NCBI GenBank assembly: GCA_021810565.1
Contig: JAJZIM010000013.1
Location: 1 to 60,785 of the forward strand
Length of the DNA: 60,785 bases
Source: Bacillota bacterium
GTDB taxonomy: Bacteria; Bacillota; Sulfobacillia; JAJZIM01
Direction of reading: 5' to 3'
The notes beneath the pieces were generated by a model. It was not told the DNA's origin. It ran no database searches and was given only the letters and a program-made list of their open reading frames with translations. Below, one piece after another: positions 9,299 to 17,788 of this stretch. The translations under genes were made by a program, and so were the position numbers. The stretch's first letter is position 1. Every line of letters starts with the position of its first letter.

Positions 9299-9379
9299 CG
9301 GGAGCCCATCCGAACGTTCCGGGCCGGTATTCCAGCCCCCCCAGCCCCTATTATCCCTTGAGAAAGCCGGGAGGTACTT

Positions 9380-10309
9380 TTGCGCATCCTGATCTCCGGC
9401 GGAGCCGGGTTCATCGGCTCCCACGTGGCCGACGCGTGCCTGGAGGCAGGACACCGCGTAGCCGTGGTCGACTCCCTGCGAACCGGTCGGCGGGAGAACA
9501 TTCCCGCGGCCGCTGCTTTCCATTCCCTCGACTTGTTCTCCCCCGAGTTGGCGGAAGTGTTCCGCACCTTTCGGCCCGAGGTCGTCTGCCACCATGCAGC
9601 CCAAGTCCAGGTAGGCTATTCCCTGGAGCATCCCGAGGAGGACGCCACCCAGAACCTCTTGAGCTCGGTGCGCCTCTTGGAGCATTGCCGCGCCGCGGGA
9701 GTGCGCAAAGTCCTCTACGCCTCGACCGTCGGCGTGTACGGTGAGCCGCAGACCCTGCCGGTGGCCGAGGACCACCCCGTGGATCCGCTCTCCCCCTACG
9801 CCGCCAGCAAGCACGCCGTGGAGCACTACCTGCGCCTGTACCGGGTCAACTGGGGCCTGGACTACACGGTGCTGCGCTACGCCAACGTGTACGGGCCGCG
9901 GCAGGATCCCCACGGGGAGGCGGGGGTGGTGGCCATTTTCACCCGCAGGCTCCTTGCCGGCGAGAGCGCCGTGATCCACGGCGCGGGAGAGCAGACCCGC
10001 GACTTCGTCCATGTGGAGGACGTGGCCAGGGCCAACCTCCTGTCCCTGGAGCGAGGCTCGGCGGCGGTGCTGAACGTGGGCACCGGAGTGGAGACTTCCG
10101 TAACCCGGCTCTACGCCTTGCTGGCCGAGCTGACCGGCAGCGCGGCCGCGGCGCTTCACGGGCCGGCCAAGGCCGGGGAGATCTTCCGAATCCGCCTGGA
10201 CTGCCGCCACGCCGAAAAGTCCCTGGGCTGGCGCGCCACCGTCCCCCTGGCGGAGGGGCTGCGGCGCACCGTCGAATTCTTCCGCCGGCAGGCCGACGGC
10301 CCGGGATAG
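9380..10309 (+). CDS. NAD-dependent sugar-nucleotide epimerase (UDP-glucose 4-epimerase type)
   Basis: 309 aa extended SDR enzyme. It has the GGAGFIGSH dinucleotide loop at residues 7-15, ASTVGVYG, the catalytic YAASK tetrad portion, and RYANVYGPRQ. These match GalE/RfbB-like epimerases and dehydratases acting on UDP- or dTDP-sugars. A TTG start at 9380 follows GGGAGG. Together with manC, galU and the glycosylphosphotransferase elsewhere in the window it probably feeds surface polysaccharide synthesis. The exact substrate cannot be assigned. Confidence 0.85.
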   Translation: MRILISGGAGFIGSHVADACLEAGHRVAVVDSLRTGRRENIPAAAAFHSLDLFSPELAEVFRTFRPEVVCHHAAQVQVGYSLEHPEEDATQNLLSSVRLLEHCRAAGVRKVLYASTVGVYGEPQTLPVAEDHPVDPLSPYAASKHAVEHYLRLYRVNWGLDYTVLRYANVYGPRQDPHGEAGVVAIFTRRLLAGESAVIHGAGEQTRDFVHVEDVARANLLSLERGSAAVLNVGTGVETSVTRLYALLAELTGSAAAALHGPAKAGEIFRIRLDCRHAEKSLGWRATVPLAEGLRRTVEFFRRQADGPG

Positions 10310-10337
10310 CTCCCGGGCCGCATTCCCCCCCGGTGTT

Positions 10338-11414
10338 CTACAGATGCGCCTGCAGGTTGTTGCGGCTAAGTTCGCTCAAGAGCCGCTTGATCTCTTGCGC
10401 CTTGTCCTTGGAGGAGACCATGACCACGTCCTCCGTGTCCACGATGATCAGGTCTTCCACCCCCAGGGCGGCCACCAGCCGGCCCGAGCTCTCCAGGATG
10501 CAGTTCCTGGTGTCCATGGCCACCCCCCGGCCGGAGATCAGGTTGCCGTTCTCGTCGTGCTCGTGCAGCCGCTCCACCGCCGTCCAGGTGCCCACGTCGT
10601 CCCAGCCGAAATCTCCCGGCACCACCAGCACCTGGGCCGCATGCTCCAACAGACCGTAGTCGATGGACACCCGCGGCAGGGCACAGAAGATCTCCCGCAC
10701 CACCGCGTCCTGCCGCGGCGTGTCCAGGGCGGCGTCGATGGCCTCCAGGCCCCGGTACAGCTCCGGCAGGTGCCGCTCCAGCATCGCCAGCAACAGCTCG
10801 GTGCGCCACAGAAACATGCCGCTGTTCCACAGGAAGCGTCCGGTGGCCAGATACTCCGCCGCCGTGGCTCGATCCGGCTTCTCCCGGAAGGAACCCACGG
10901 CGAACACGCTCAGGCCCTCGAGCTCCTCCACCGGTTCCCCCCGCTCGATGTAGCCGTAGCCGGTCTCGGGTCCGGTGGGCTCGATGCCGATGGTCACCAG
11001 GTGGTCGCCCCGGGCCGCCCACTGGGCGGCCAACCGCAGCACCCTCAGAAAGCCGGCCACGTCGGTGATGTGGTGGTCGGCGGGCAGCACGACCGTCACC
11101 GCCTCCGGCAGACACCGGCGGATGATCAGGGAGGCGTAACCGACGCAGGCGGCCGTGTCCCGCCCCTCGGGCTCCAGGATCAGGTTCTCCGGTTTCAGCC
11201 AAGGCAGTTGCTCCTCGACCAACTCGCGATATTCCTCGCTGGTGGAGATGAACACCCGCTCCCGCGGCACCATGGACGAGATGCGGTGCACCGTCTCCTG
11301 CAGCATGGTCCGCTTGCCTACGATAGGCAGAAATTGCTTCGGTCGGCTGCGGCGGCTTTTGGGCCAAAAACGCTCCCCCTTGCCGCCGGCCATGATCAGC
11401 GCTACCAGATCCAA
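10338..11414 (-). CDS. manC: Mannose-1-phosphate guanylyltransferase
   Basis: 358 aa nucleotidyltransferase making GDP-mannose from mannose-1-phosphate and GTP. It has the signature LIMAGGKGERFWPKSR at the N-terminus, the FLPIVGKRTMLQ pocket, VLPADHHI, and the SFREKP plus WNSGMFLW blocks of the ManC/CpsB class. Length fits the monofunctional form without a C-terminal isomerase domain. A TTG start (11414) lies seven bases from GGAGG; a GTG two codons upstream is too close to it. It is convergent with the epimerase. Confidence 0.92.
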   Translation of the reverse strand: MDLVALIMAGGKGERFWPKSRRSRPKQFLPIVGKRTMLQETVHRISSMVPRERVFISTSEEYRELVEEQLPWLKPENLILEPEGRDTAACVGYASLIIRRCLPEAVTVVLPADHHITDVAGFLRVLRLAAQWAARGDHLVTIGIEPTGPETGYGYIERGEPVEELEGLSVFAVGSFREKPDRATAAEYLATGRFLWNSGMFLWRTELLLAMLERHLPELYRGLEAIDAALDTPRQDAVVREIFCALPRVSIDYGLLEHAAQVLVVPGDFGWDDVGTWTAVERLHEHDENGNLISGRGVAMDTRNCILESSGRLVAALGVEDLIIVDTEDVVMVSSKDKAQEIKRLLSELSRNNLQAHL

Positions 11415-11505
11415 GCACACCCCTCCCCGGCAGTCGTCGACTGCTGCTCCAAATGCTATACCCTATGCCGCAACTGGGGCGACGGACCCCCGGACCTCCG
11501 AGGGA

Positions 11506-12072
11506 TCAGCTGCAGTTGCCGTCCACCACCACCAGCGGCAGGCGCAGCTTGCGCCAGGTGAAACTGGCCGCCAGGTAGAGCAGGAGCAGCACCACCGCGT
11601 CCCCCGCCAGGGGGCTTCTCTGCGCCAGCCCGAAGAGGAAAACCAGCACCGTCACGGCATAGCCCCAGGGCAGCATGCGGCCCTGCCAGATGTTGAAGCA
11701 GAAGTCTTCCTTCTTCGCGATCCCCGAGGCGCCGACGGCCGCCACTCCCGCCCCCAGGGGCACCAGCACCGCCGCGTCCCCGGCCAGCGCCGCCAGTTGC
11801 AGCAGCACCCCCACCACCGCGGCGCCTAGGATCACCTGCTTGACCCGCTGATCCCAAACCATGAGCATGTAGGCCGCACCCAAAAGCCCCAGGTCCCACA
11901 AAGCCACCCCGCCCAGGCGCCAGACCGGCGCCCCCCCCAGCTGCCCCACGGCAACCAGCAGGATTCCCACGGGCATCAATAGCAGGAACACCCGGTAGAT
12001 CCGGTCGTGCGCCGCAGTATAGGCGCCCACCTGCACTCCCGGCGGCGGCGTGAAATGCTTCTCGTAGGCCAC
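11506..12072 (-). CDS. DUF2301-like integral membrane protein
   Basis: 188 aa with about six hydrophobic segments and a conserved-looking soluble stretch GIAKKEDFCFN before the last helices, which resembles the uncharacterised DUF2301 membrane family known best from cyanobacteria. It starts with GTG at 12072, seven bases after the stop of the upstream sensor kinase-like gene, so it is probably translated from the same mRNA. No function is known. Confidence 0.6.
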   Translation of the reverse strand: MAYEKHFTPPPGVQVGAYTAAHDRIYRVFLLLMPVGILLVAVGQLGGAPVWRLGGVALWDLGLLGAAYMLMVWDQRVKQVILGAAVVGVLLQLAALAGDAAVLVPLGAGVAAVGASGIAKKEDFCFNIWQGRMLPWGYAVTVLVFLFGLAQRSPLAGDAVVLLLLYLAASFTWRKLRLPLVVVDGNCS

Positions 12073-12078
12073 GCACCA

Positions 12079-15015
12079 TCACCTCGATCTCGGGGATTCG
12101 CCGTCGGAGGCTTCGTTTCCTGCCGGGTCGATTTCTCCGCGCGCCGCACAGCCCTCCAGGGCCGCCACCACCGCGGGATGGAACTGACCGAGCGCTCCGG
12201 CGCGGATGCGCGAGAGGGCCTCGGCCAGATCGACGGCCCGGTGGTAGGTGCGCTCGCTGGTCAGGGCGTCCAGGGCGTCCGCCACGTTGATCACCGCCGC
12301 CCCCACGGGGATCTCCTCCCCCGCCAAGCCGTCCGGATAGCCCTGACCGTCCCAGCGCTCGTGGTGGTGGCGCACCAGGGGCAGTTCCTCCCGCAGGAAG
12401 GACAATCGCTGCAGCAGGCGGCAGCCCATCTCGGGATGCAGCCGGATCTGCGCCTCCTCCTCCGGCGTCAGCGGCGCCTCCTTGCGCAGGATCACGTCGC
12501 TGATCCCGATCTTTCCTACGTCGTGCAGGAGGGCCGCCAGCCGGATCCAGCCCAGCTCGCGGCCGTGGATGCCCATGGCCCGGGCGATGTGCCGGGCGTA
12601 GCGGCTGACCCGGCGGGCGTGCCCCTGGGTGTAGGGATCGCGCGCCTCCGCCGCCGCCACCAGGGCCTCCAGCGAGGCCATGTAGGTGCGCTCCAGCTCC
12701 GAGCGCAAGAGCCGGCGCGTCTGGCGGCGCGGCCCGCTCTCCTGGGCGCTGCGCACCTGGCCGCCGCCCCGCTCCTTGGCGAAGTCCAGCGCCTGGCCCG
12801 CCGCGCGCAAGAGCTCCTGGCGGTCGCGCCCATCCTGCGGACAAAAAGCCAGCCCGGCGCTGGCCGTCAGGAGGATGTCCCCGCCGCGCAGGGGGGCCTC
12901 CCCCATTTGGCGCACCATGCCCTCCAGCACCGAGCGCCCCTCCTCCGGCGTGGCGCCGGGCAGCACCACGGTTAAGGTGTCCCCCCCGTAGCGGGCCGCC
13001 CAGGCCCCGGGCGGCAGGGCCTGCCGGACGACCCCGGCCGCCTCCCGCAGCACCTCGTCGCCCGCCTGCGGCCCCCAGGCCTCGTTCACGGCCGCGAAGC
13101 GGTCCAGGTCGAACATGGCCACCGCCAGGGCCTCCCCCCGGCCCAGCTCCCGCTCCAGGCGCTCCTGCAGTTCGCGGTGGTTCCACAGGCCGGTCAGGGG
13201 ATCCCTACGGGCCTCCTCCAGGGCCTGGACGTGGCGGCGGGCATTCTCCATCTGCAAGGACGCCTGTACCGCGAAGGCCTGCAGCACCTGCAGGGCATGC
13301 TCGGTCAGGCACTCCCCCGTGGAGCACATGAGCAGCAGCGCCCCCAGGTTCCCCCGGCTGCCGTTCAGGGGCACCGCCACGCCGGCTCGTTCGGGGAAGT
13401 CCGGCATCGCCGCTGCGGCCAGGGGCTGCCCGGCCTGGATCAGCTCCTCCCAGCTCCACGGCAGCGCCAACTTGGCTGGCAGCTGTTCCGACCCGCTTTG
13501 GGCCTCCACCTCCCCGCCCCGCGCCAGCACCACCGCCACCTTGGCTCCCAGGAGGGCGCGGATCTCGTCGCAGATCAGGGGTCCCAGGCGCTGCGGCAAC
13601 AGTTCCCCCGCCAGCCGCCTACCGCTCTCCTGCAACCGGCGGGCCTCCGACAGGTCCGCGCGCACCTGCTCCAGAAGCCGGGCGTTGTCCAGCGCGGCCC
13701 CCGCCTGCCGGGCGAACACCTCCAGCAGTTCGCGGGGCGCCTCGGTGTCGCCCGGAAACTCCAGCGCTCCCAGGGGGCCCTCCCGCCCCGGCAGTCCCAC
13801 CCGGCCGGACACGACCCCCTCCGGAGCCTCCTCCGGCACGACCCGGCAGGGCCCGCCCGCCACCGCCGCGGCCGCGCGGGCGATCCGGTCCGCCACCTCC
13901 CCCTGGGTCCCGACGCCCCCCTCGGATAGGGATGCGGTGGCCCGGCCCAGCGCGTGCAGGTGCGCCACCTCGGCGTCCAGCTGGACCACCTTTTCCCGCA
14001 GGGCGCCCGCCATGTCCGCCAGATCCCGGCTGAGCTCGCCCAGCTCGTCCCGCCGGCGCAGGGGACGGATCTCCCCGCCGGAGAGCACCGTCCTGGCCTG
14101 GGCGGCCAGGGCCGCCAGAGGGCCCCCCACCCGGCGCGCCAACAGCCAGGCCAACCCGCCGGCTAAGAGCAGGAGCAGGAGACCCTCCTCCAGGGAGGAG
14201 CGCAACGCCGCCTGCCGCGCCGCGGCCAGCTGCGGCAGCGGCAGGGCCACCCCGACGGCCCCCAGCACCTTGCCGCCGAGGCCCCGCAGAGGAGCGGTGT
14301 AGGTCAGGACGGCCACCCGATCCACCTGGACCTGGAAGAAGCCGCTGCGACCCTGCTGCTCCACCGCCCGGTATTGCCCCGCCGCCAGCCGGGTGCCCAC
14401 CCCGAAGCCCGGGTGGACCCCGGGCCCGCCCGTCAGCACTCGGCGCCGCCCCAGGATCAGGCCCGCCGGTAGCCCGGTGTAGGCGGTGGCCGCCGCCAGG
14501 AAGTGCGGCCCCAGGATCCGGCCGGCGGCCAGGAAGCCCCCGGCCTTCAGCGGCACCACCGCCAGAACGGCCAAGCCCCGGGACGTGCGGGTCAAGCCTC
14601 GGGCGGGAGCCCGCAGGCCATGGAGGAACGACGACGAAGGCAACCGCAGCGGGGTGCCGCTTTGCGCCGCCACGCCACCCTGCGGCCCCAGCACGGCCAG
14701 GTAGCTCAGCCCCGAGTGGCGGCGTGCCTCGGGCAAGTAGACGTCCAGGTACACCCGTCCGGCCGCCGCCCCCGAACGCAGGAAGGGCTTGCGGGCCAGA
14801 TCGGTCGCGGCGGCGGCCACCGCCGCCTCCCGATCCGCCAGCCGCTCCCGCAGCAGGCCCCCGGCCGCCGTCAGGCGCTGGCGGGCCATGGCCTGGATGG
14901 AGGCGTCGGCGGTGCGCAAGCCGAAGAGAGCGCTGGCCCCCACCGTGACCAGGGCCACGGCGAACACCAGCCCGGCCAAGCGATACTGCAATCCTCCCAG
15001 GCGCCGTCTGCGCAT
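12079..15015 (-). CDS. Membrane sensor with HAMP, two GAF, degenerate GGDEF and HD-GYP
   Basis: 978 aa. TM helix about residues 12-31, extracytoplasmic sensor region to about 270, second TM 278-294, HAMP to about 345, GAF-like regions about 360-450 and 470-590, GGDEF-like domain about 603-755 and HD-GYP domain about 780-955. The HD-GYP domain is intact (HDVGKIGI at 831, HHH at 883-885, GYP at 892-894), predicting c-di-GMP phosphodiesterase activity. The GGDEF domain keeps the metal-binding FDLD but reads GGDTL at 677-681 in place of GGDEF, so cyclase activity is doubtful. It may instead bind GTP and regulate the HD-GYP half. It is divergent from arsR; the downstream membrane gene is likely co-transcribed. 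Confidence 0.88.
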   Translation of the reverse strand: MRRRRLGGLQYRLAGLVFAVALVTVGASALFGLRTADASIQAMARQRLTAAGGLLRERLADREAAVAAAATDLARKPFLRSGAAAGRVYLDVYLPEARRHSGLSYLAVLGPQGGVAAQSGTPLRLPSSSFLHGLRAPARGLTRTSRGLAVLAVVPLKAGGFLAAGRILGPHFLAAATAYTGLPAGLILGRRRVLTGGPGVHPGFGVGTRLAAGQYRAVEQQGRSGFFQVQVDRVAVLTYTAPLRGLGGKVLGAVGVALPLPQLAAARQAALRSSLEEGLLLLLLAGGLAWLLARRVGGPLAALAAQARTVLSGGEIRPLRRRDELGELSRDLADMAGALREKVVQLDAEVAHLHALGRATASLSEGGVGTQGEVADRIARAAAAVAGGPCRVVPEEAPEGVVSGRVGLPGREGPLGALEFPGDTEAPRELLEVFARQAGAALDNARLLEQVRADLSEARRLQESGRRLAGELLPQRLGPLICDEIRALLGAKVAVVLARGGEVEAQSGSEQLPAKLALPWSWEELIQAGQPLAAAAMPDFPERAGVAVPLNGSRGNLGALLLMCSTGECLTEHALQVLQAFAVQASLQMENARRHVQALEEARRDPLTGLWNHRELQERLERELGRGEALAVAMFDLDRFAAVNEAWGPQAGDEVLREAAGVVRQALPPGAWAARYGGDTLTVVLPGATPEEGRSVLEGMVRQMGEAPLRGGDILLTASAGLAFCPQDGRDRQELLRAAGQALDFAKERGGGQVRSAQESGPRRQTRRLLRSELERTYMASLEALVAAAEARDPYTQGHARRVSRYARHIARAMGIHGRELGWIRLAALLHDVGKIGISDVILRKEAPLTPEEEAQIRLHPEMGCRLLQRLSFLREELPLVRHHHERWDGQGYPDGLAGEEIPVGAAVINVADALDALTSERTYHRAVDLAEALSRIRAGALGQFHPAVVAALEGCAARGEIDPAGNEASDGESPRSR

Positions 15016-15150
15016 CCGCCCACCTCACGGCCGACCGTTTTCGTTCCGTCAAACTATTCTGCGCCCCCGGCCGTATTCCCTTCCCGCAAAGAGCACCCGC
15101 CATCCCGCAGGGCGGGCGATGTCCGTGAGGGAAAACCGATGCCGCCGGCA

Positions 15151-15207
15151 GCACCGTCGGTGAGCCGGCCCTTTGGGCGCCGTCGGGCTTGACCTGGCCG
15201 ACGGTGC
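15151..15207. repeat. Inverted repeat flanking the arsR promoter
   Basis: A perfect 10-base inverted repeat (15151-15160 with 15198-15207) spans the candidate arsR -35 box in the divergent gap between the sensor gene and arsR. It may be a regulator site or RNA hairpin. Confidence 0.4.
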
Positions 15208-15240
15208 GTGGTAAGCTCGCCATATAATAAGATTGCTATA
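15189..15240 (+). promoter_or_regulatory. arsR promoter/operator region
   Basis: TTGACC at 15189-15194 with TAAGCT 17 bases on (15212-15217), or alternatively the stronger TATAAT at 15223-15228 with a poor -35. The AT-rich imperfect dyad at 15223-15240 is a plausible ArsR operator because it sits between promoter and start codon in otherwise GC-rich DNA. Confidence 0.45.
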
Positions 15241-15252
15241 AGGTGATGAGCT

Positions 15253-15630
15253 ATGGAGACGTTAGTCGGGCTGTCCGCCGTGTGCCGCGCCCTGGGGGAC
15301 CCCACCCGGCTGGAGATGCTGGGGCTGCTGCGCCGCCGGGACATCTGCGTGTGCGAGTTCGTGGCCCTCTTCGGGCTCAGCCAGCCGGCGGTGAGCCAGC
15401 ACCTGCATCGGCTGAAGGAGGCCGGGCTGGTGCGGGACCGCAGGCAGGGCATGTGGGTGTTCTACCACCTGGTTGAGGACCTGCCGCCGCCGGCGGCGGC
15501 GGCCCTGACGGCCCTGCCCCGGCCGCTGCCCCGGGAGGAGCGGCTCGCGGCGCTGGCCCGGGACGAGTGCGCCGCCCCGGCGCGCACTTCCGGGAGAAGG
15601 GAGCGACGCCCGGGCAATTCGCTGGCCTGA
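15253..15630 (+). CDS. arsR: ArsR-family arsenite-responsive repressor
   Basis: 125 aa winged-helix repressor. It has the ALGDPTRLEMLGLL dimerisation/helix region, the metalloid site ICVCEF (CVC pair in the alpha-3 position as in classical ArsR), the recognition helix SQPAVSQHLHRLKEAGLV and the wing DRRQGMWVFY. Arsenite binding to the Cys pair releases the operator. It is the first gene of a five-gene arsenic operon; an AAGGTG site precedes the ATG. The tail after residue 90 is Arg/Pro rich and less conserved. Confidence 0.92.
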   Translation: METLVGLSAVCRALGDPTRLEMLGLLRRRDICVCEFVALFGLSQPAVSQHLHRLKEAGLVRDRRQGMWVFYHLVEDLPPPAAAALTALPRPLPREERLAALARDECAAPARTSGRRERRPGNSLA

Positions 15631-15673
15631 TGCCCCCACGGTCCCGGCCGAGCAATTGCGGGAGGCGATGGCG

Positions 15674-15976
15674 ATGCAGGTGTGGATCTTCGACCCCGAG
15701 CTGTGCTGCTCCAGCGGCGTGTGCGGACCCGCCCCCGACCCGTCCCTGCTGACGGTGCTGGCCGCCGTGGAGCGGCTGCGCTCCGAGGGAGCCGCGGTGG
15801 CGCGGTTTCAACTCAGCCGCCAGCCCGACGCCTTCCTGGCCCACCCCGAGGTGCAGCGGCTGATCCGGGAGCGGGGAGTGGCCGCCCTGCCCATCGTGGT
15901 GGTGAACGGCCGGGTGGTGGCCACGGGCGCCTACCCCACCTACGATCAGATCCGCTCCGCCGGGGCGGGCGCCTGA
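15674..15976 (+). CDS. arsD: ArsD arsenite metallochaperone
   Basis: 100 aa. The N-terminal strand FDPELCCSSGVCG holds the CC...C triad (E. coli ArsD Cys12, 13, 18) that binds As(III) and hands it to ArsA. The thioredoxin-like fold ends with ALPIVVVNGRVVATGAYPT. ATG 15674 is preferred to two in-frame upstream ATGs because it is eight bases from GGGAGG. The extra C-terminal vicinal Cys pairs of some ArsD proteins are absent. The stop is one base before the arsA1 GTG. Confidence 0.92.
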   Translation: MQVWIFDPELCCSSGVCGPAPDPSLLTVLAAVERLRSEGAAVARFQLSRQPDAFLAHPEVQRLIRERGVAALPIVVVNGRVVATGAYPTYDQIRSAGAGA

Positions 15977-15977
15977 G

Positions 15978-16865
15978 GTGGCCGGCCCCCGGCACCTGCT
16001 CTTCTCAGGCAAGGGCGGCGTGGGCAAGACCACCCTGGCTTCGGCCGCCGCCTTGCGCCTGGCCCGGCAGGGGAAACGCACCCTCTTGGTGACCACCGAC
16101 CCGGCCTCCAACCTGGCCGACGTCTTTCAGCAGGACATCGGGCCATCCCCGGTCACCATCAAGGGAGTGCCCCGCCTGGCGGCCCTGGAGATCGACGCCG
16201 TCGCCGCCGCCCGCGCCTATCGGGAGCGGGCCCTGGCGCCGCTGCGGGAGCTTTTTCCACCACAGATCCTGCGCGGCGTGGAGGAGCAGATGAGCGGCCC
16301 GTGCACCGAGGAGATCGCCGGCTTCGACCGGTTCATAGACTGCCTGGACCGCGCGGATTACGAGCGGGTGGTGTTCGACACGGCCCCCACGGGGCACACC
16401 CTGCGCCTCTTGGAGCTGCCGTCGGCCTGGACCGAACACTTGGACGCCAGCGCCACCGGGGGCGGCCAGACCTGCCTGGGCCCGGTCCAGGCCCTGGCCG
16501 CCTCCCGGGAGCAATACCGGCGGGCCATGGCCATCCTGCGTTCCCCCGCCGAGTGCGCCCTGGTGCTGGTGGCTCAGGGCGAACGCACGGCGGTGGAGGA
16601 GACGCTACGCTCTTGGTCGGAACTCACGCGGTTGGAGATCGTGCCCCAGGCCCTGGTGGTCAACGGCCTCATCCCGCCGGCGGCCGCCGACAACCCCTTC
16701 TTCCGTGCGCGGTGCGCCATGCAGGAGCGCCAATTGGCGGAGCTGGCCCGGCAGGTGACCGCGCCGGTGTGGCGGGTGCCTTTGTGCGACTTCGAGATCC
16801 AGGGCCTCGACTCCTTGGAAAAGGTGGGTGAGTTGCTTGCCGGACTTCCCTTCGTCGCCGCCTGA
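15978..16865 (+). CDS. arsA: ArsA ATPase, first half-size subunit
   Basis: 295 aa, about half the length of the fused E. coli ArsA. It has a P-loop GKGGVGKTT at residues 11-19, the switch VVFDTAPTGHTLRLLELP (DTAPTGHT signature), and metalloid-site cysteines in SGPCTEEIAGFDRF and in GGQTCLGP, matching Cys113 and Cys172 of the A1 half. It powers ArsB-mediated arsenite export from the cytosol. The GTG start follows the arsD stop immediately, so translation is coupled. The pair arsA1/arsA2 replaces the single fused protein. Confidence 0.92.
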   Translation: MAGPRHLLFSGKGGVGKTTLASAAALRLARQGKRTLLVTTDPASNLADVFQQDIGPSPVTIKGVPRLAALEIDAVAAARAYRERALAPLRELFPPQILRGVEEQMSGPCTEEIAGFDRFIDCLDRADYERVVFDTAPTGHTLRLLELPSAWTEHLDASATGGGQTCLGPVQALAASREQYRRAMAILRSPAECALVLVAQGERTAVEETLRSWSELTRLEIVPQALVVNGLIPPAAADNPFFRARCAMQERQLAELARQVTAPVWRVPLCDFEIQGLDSLEKVGELLAGLPFVAA

Positions 16866-17769
16866 GGCAGCGCCCCCCGCAGGGATCCTGCCCCTACCGG
16901 GCCGCCGGCGGCGCATCCTGTTGGCGGGCAAGGGCGGCGTGGGTAAGACCACCCTGGCCGCCGCCCTGGCGGTCTGGGCGGCCGATGCCGGCTGGGACAC
17001 CCTCCTGGTGACCACCGACCCGGCGGCCCACCTGGGCGCGGTGCTGGAGGTGCCGGTGGATGATGCGCCGCATCCGGTGGCCGGGGTGGGCGGTCTGGCG
17101 GCCGTGCGCGTGGACGCCGCCGCGGCGACTGCGGCCTACCGCAGAGGAGTGCTCGCGGATGCCGCCCGGCACTTTCCTCCGGCCGCCTTGGAGCGCCTGG
17201 CCGAGGAGCTGGAATCCCCCTGCACCCAGGAGGTGGCCGTGTTCCACCGCTTCCTGGACCACCTGCTGCAACCGGCCGGCCGGGTGGTGGTCTTCGACAC
17301 CGCGCCCACCGGGCACACCCTGCGCCTGTTGGAGCTGCCCCGGGAATACGCCGCCCAGTTGGCGGCCCAGGCGCACCCGCCCGCCCTGCCTGCAGGGCAG
17401 GAGGCCGCAGCGGCCGGCCGCATCCGCCGGTCCCTGGAGGTGCTGCGCGACCCTGATCGCACCTCCCTGGCCTTCGTGCTGTACCCGGAGGCCACCCCCG
17501 TCGCGGAGGCCCAGCGCGCCGCCGTGCAACTGGCCGGCTCCGGCATCGCCACGGCCCTGGTGGTGGCGAATCAGGTGCTGCCCGCGGCCATGTGCACCGG
17601 TCCCTTCTTCGCCCGGCGCCGGCGGCTGCAGGAGGAGCATCTGCGCCGCTTGCCGGCCCTCTTCCCGCTCGTCCCCCTGCGCCGGGTCGCGCTGCGCGCC
17701 GCGGACGTGCGCGGACTCACCGATTTGCGGGAGGTGGCCCGGGAGCTTTTCGGTTCCGCCGCGTCGTAA
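16828..17769 (+). CDS. arsA: ArsA ATPase, second half-size subunit
   Basis: 313 aa paralogue of the preceding gene, overlapping it by 38 bases in another frame. It has a P-loop GKGGVGKTT near residue 34, DTAPTGHTLRLLELP, and one metalloid-site Cys in ESPCTQEVAVFHRF (E. coli Cys422 equivalent). It lacks the second Cys seen in arsA1, as does the A2 half of E. coli ArsA. The likely product is a heterodimer with ArsA1. A GTG start at 16828 has an AAAAGGTG site just upstream. Confidence 0.9.
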   Translation: MSCLPDFPSSPPEAAPPAGILPLPGRRRRILLAGKGGVGKTTLAAALAVWAADAGWDTLLVTTDPAAHLGAVLEVPVDDAPHPVAGVGGLAAVRVDAAAATAAYRRGVLADAARHFPPAALERLAEELESPCTQEVAVFHRFLDHLLQPAGRVVVFDTAPTGHTLRLLELPREYAAQLAAQAHPPALPAGQEAAAAGRIRRSLEVLRDPDRTSLAFVLYPEATPVAEAQRAAVQLAGSGIATALVVANQVLPAAMCTGPFFARRRRLQEEHLRRLPALFPLVPLRRVALRAADVRGLTDLREVARELFGSAAS

Positions 17770-17788
17770 AGGAGGGCTCTCCCGCCTC

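Noticed and set aside
11456-13186. Minus-strand frame overlapping the sensor and DUF2301 genes
   Set aside because: It crosses the boundary of two well-supported genes in another phase, with no domain.
15223-15228. TATAAT as the certain arsR -10 box
   Set aside because: The nearest good -35 is 28 bases away; kept only as an alternative within the operator region.
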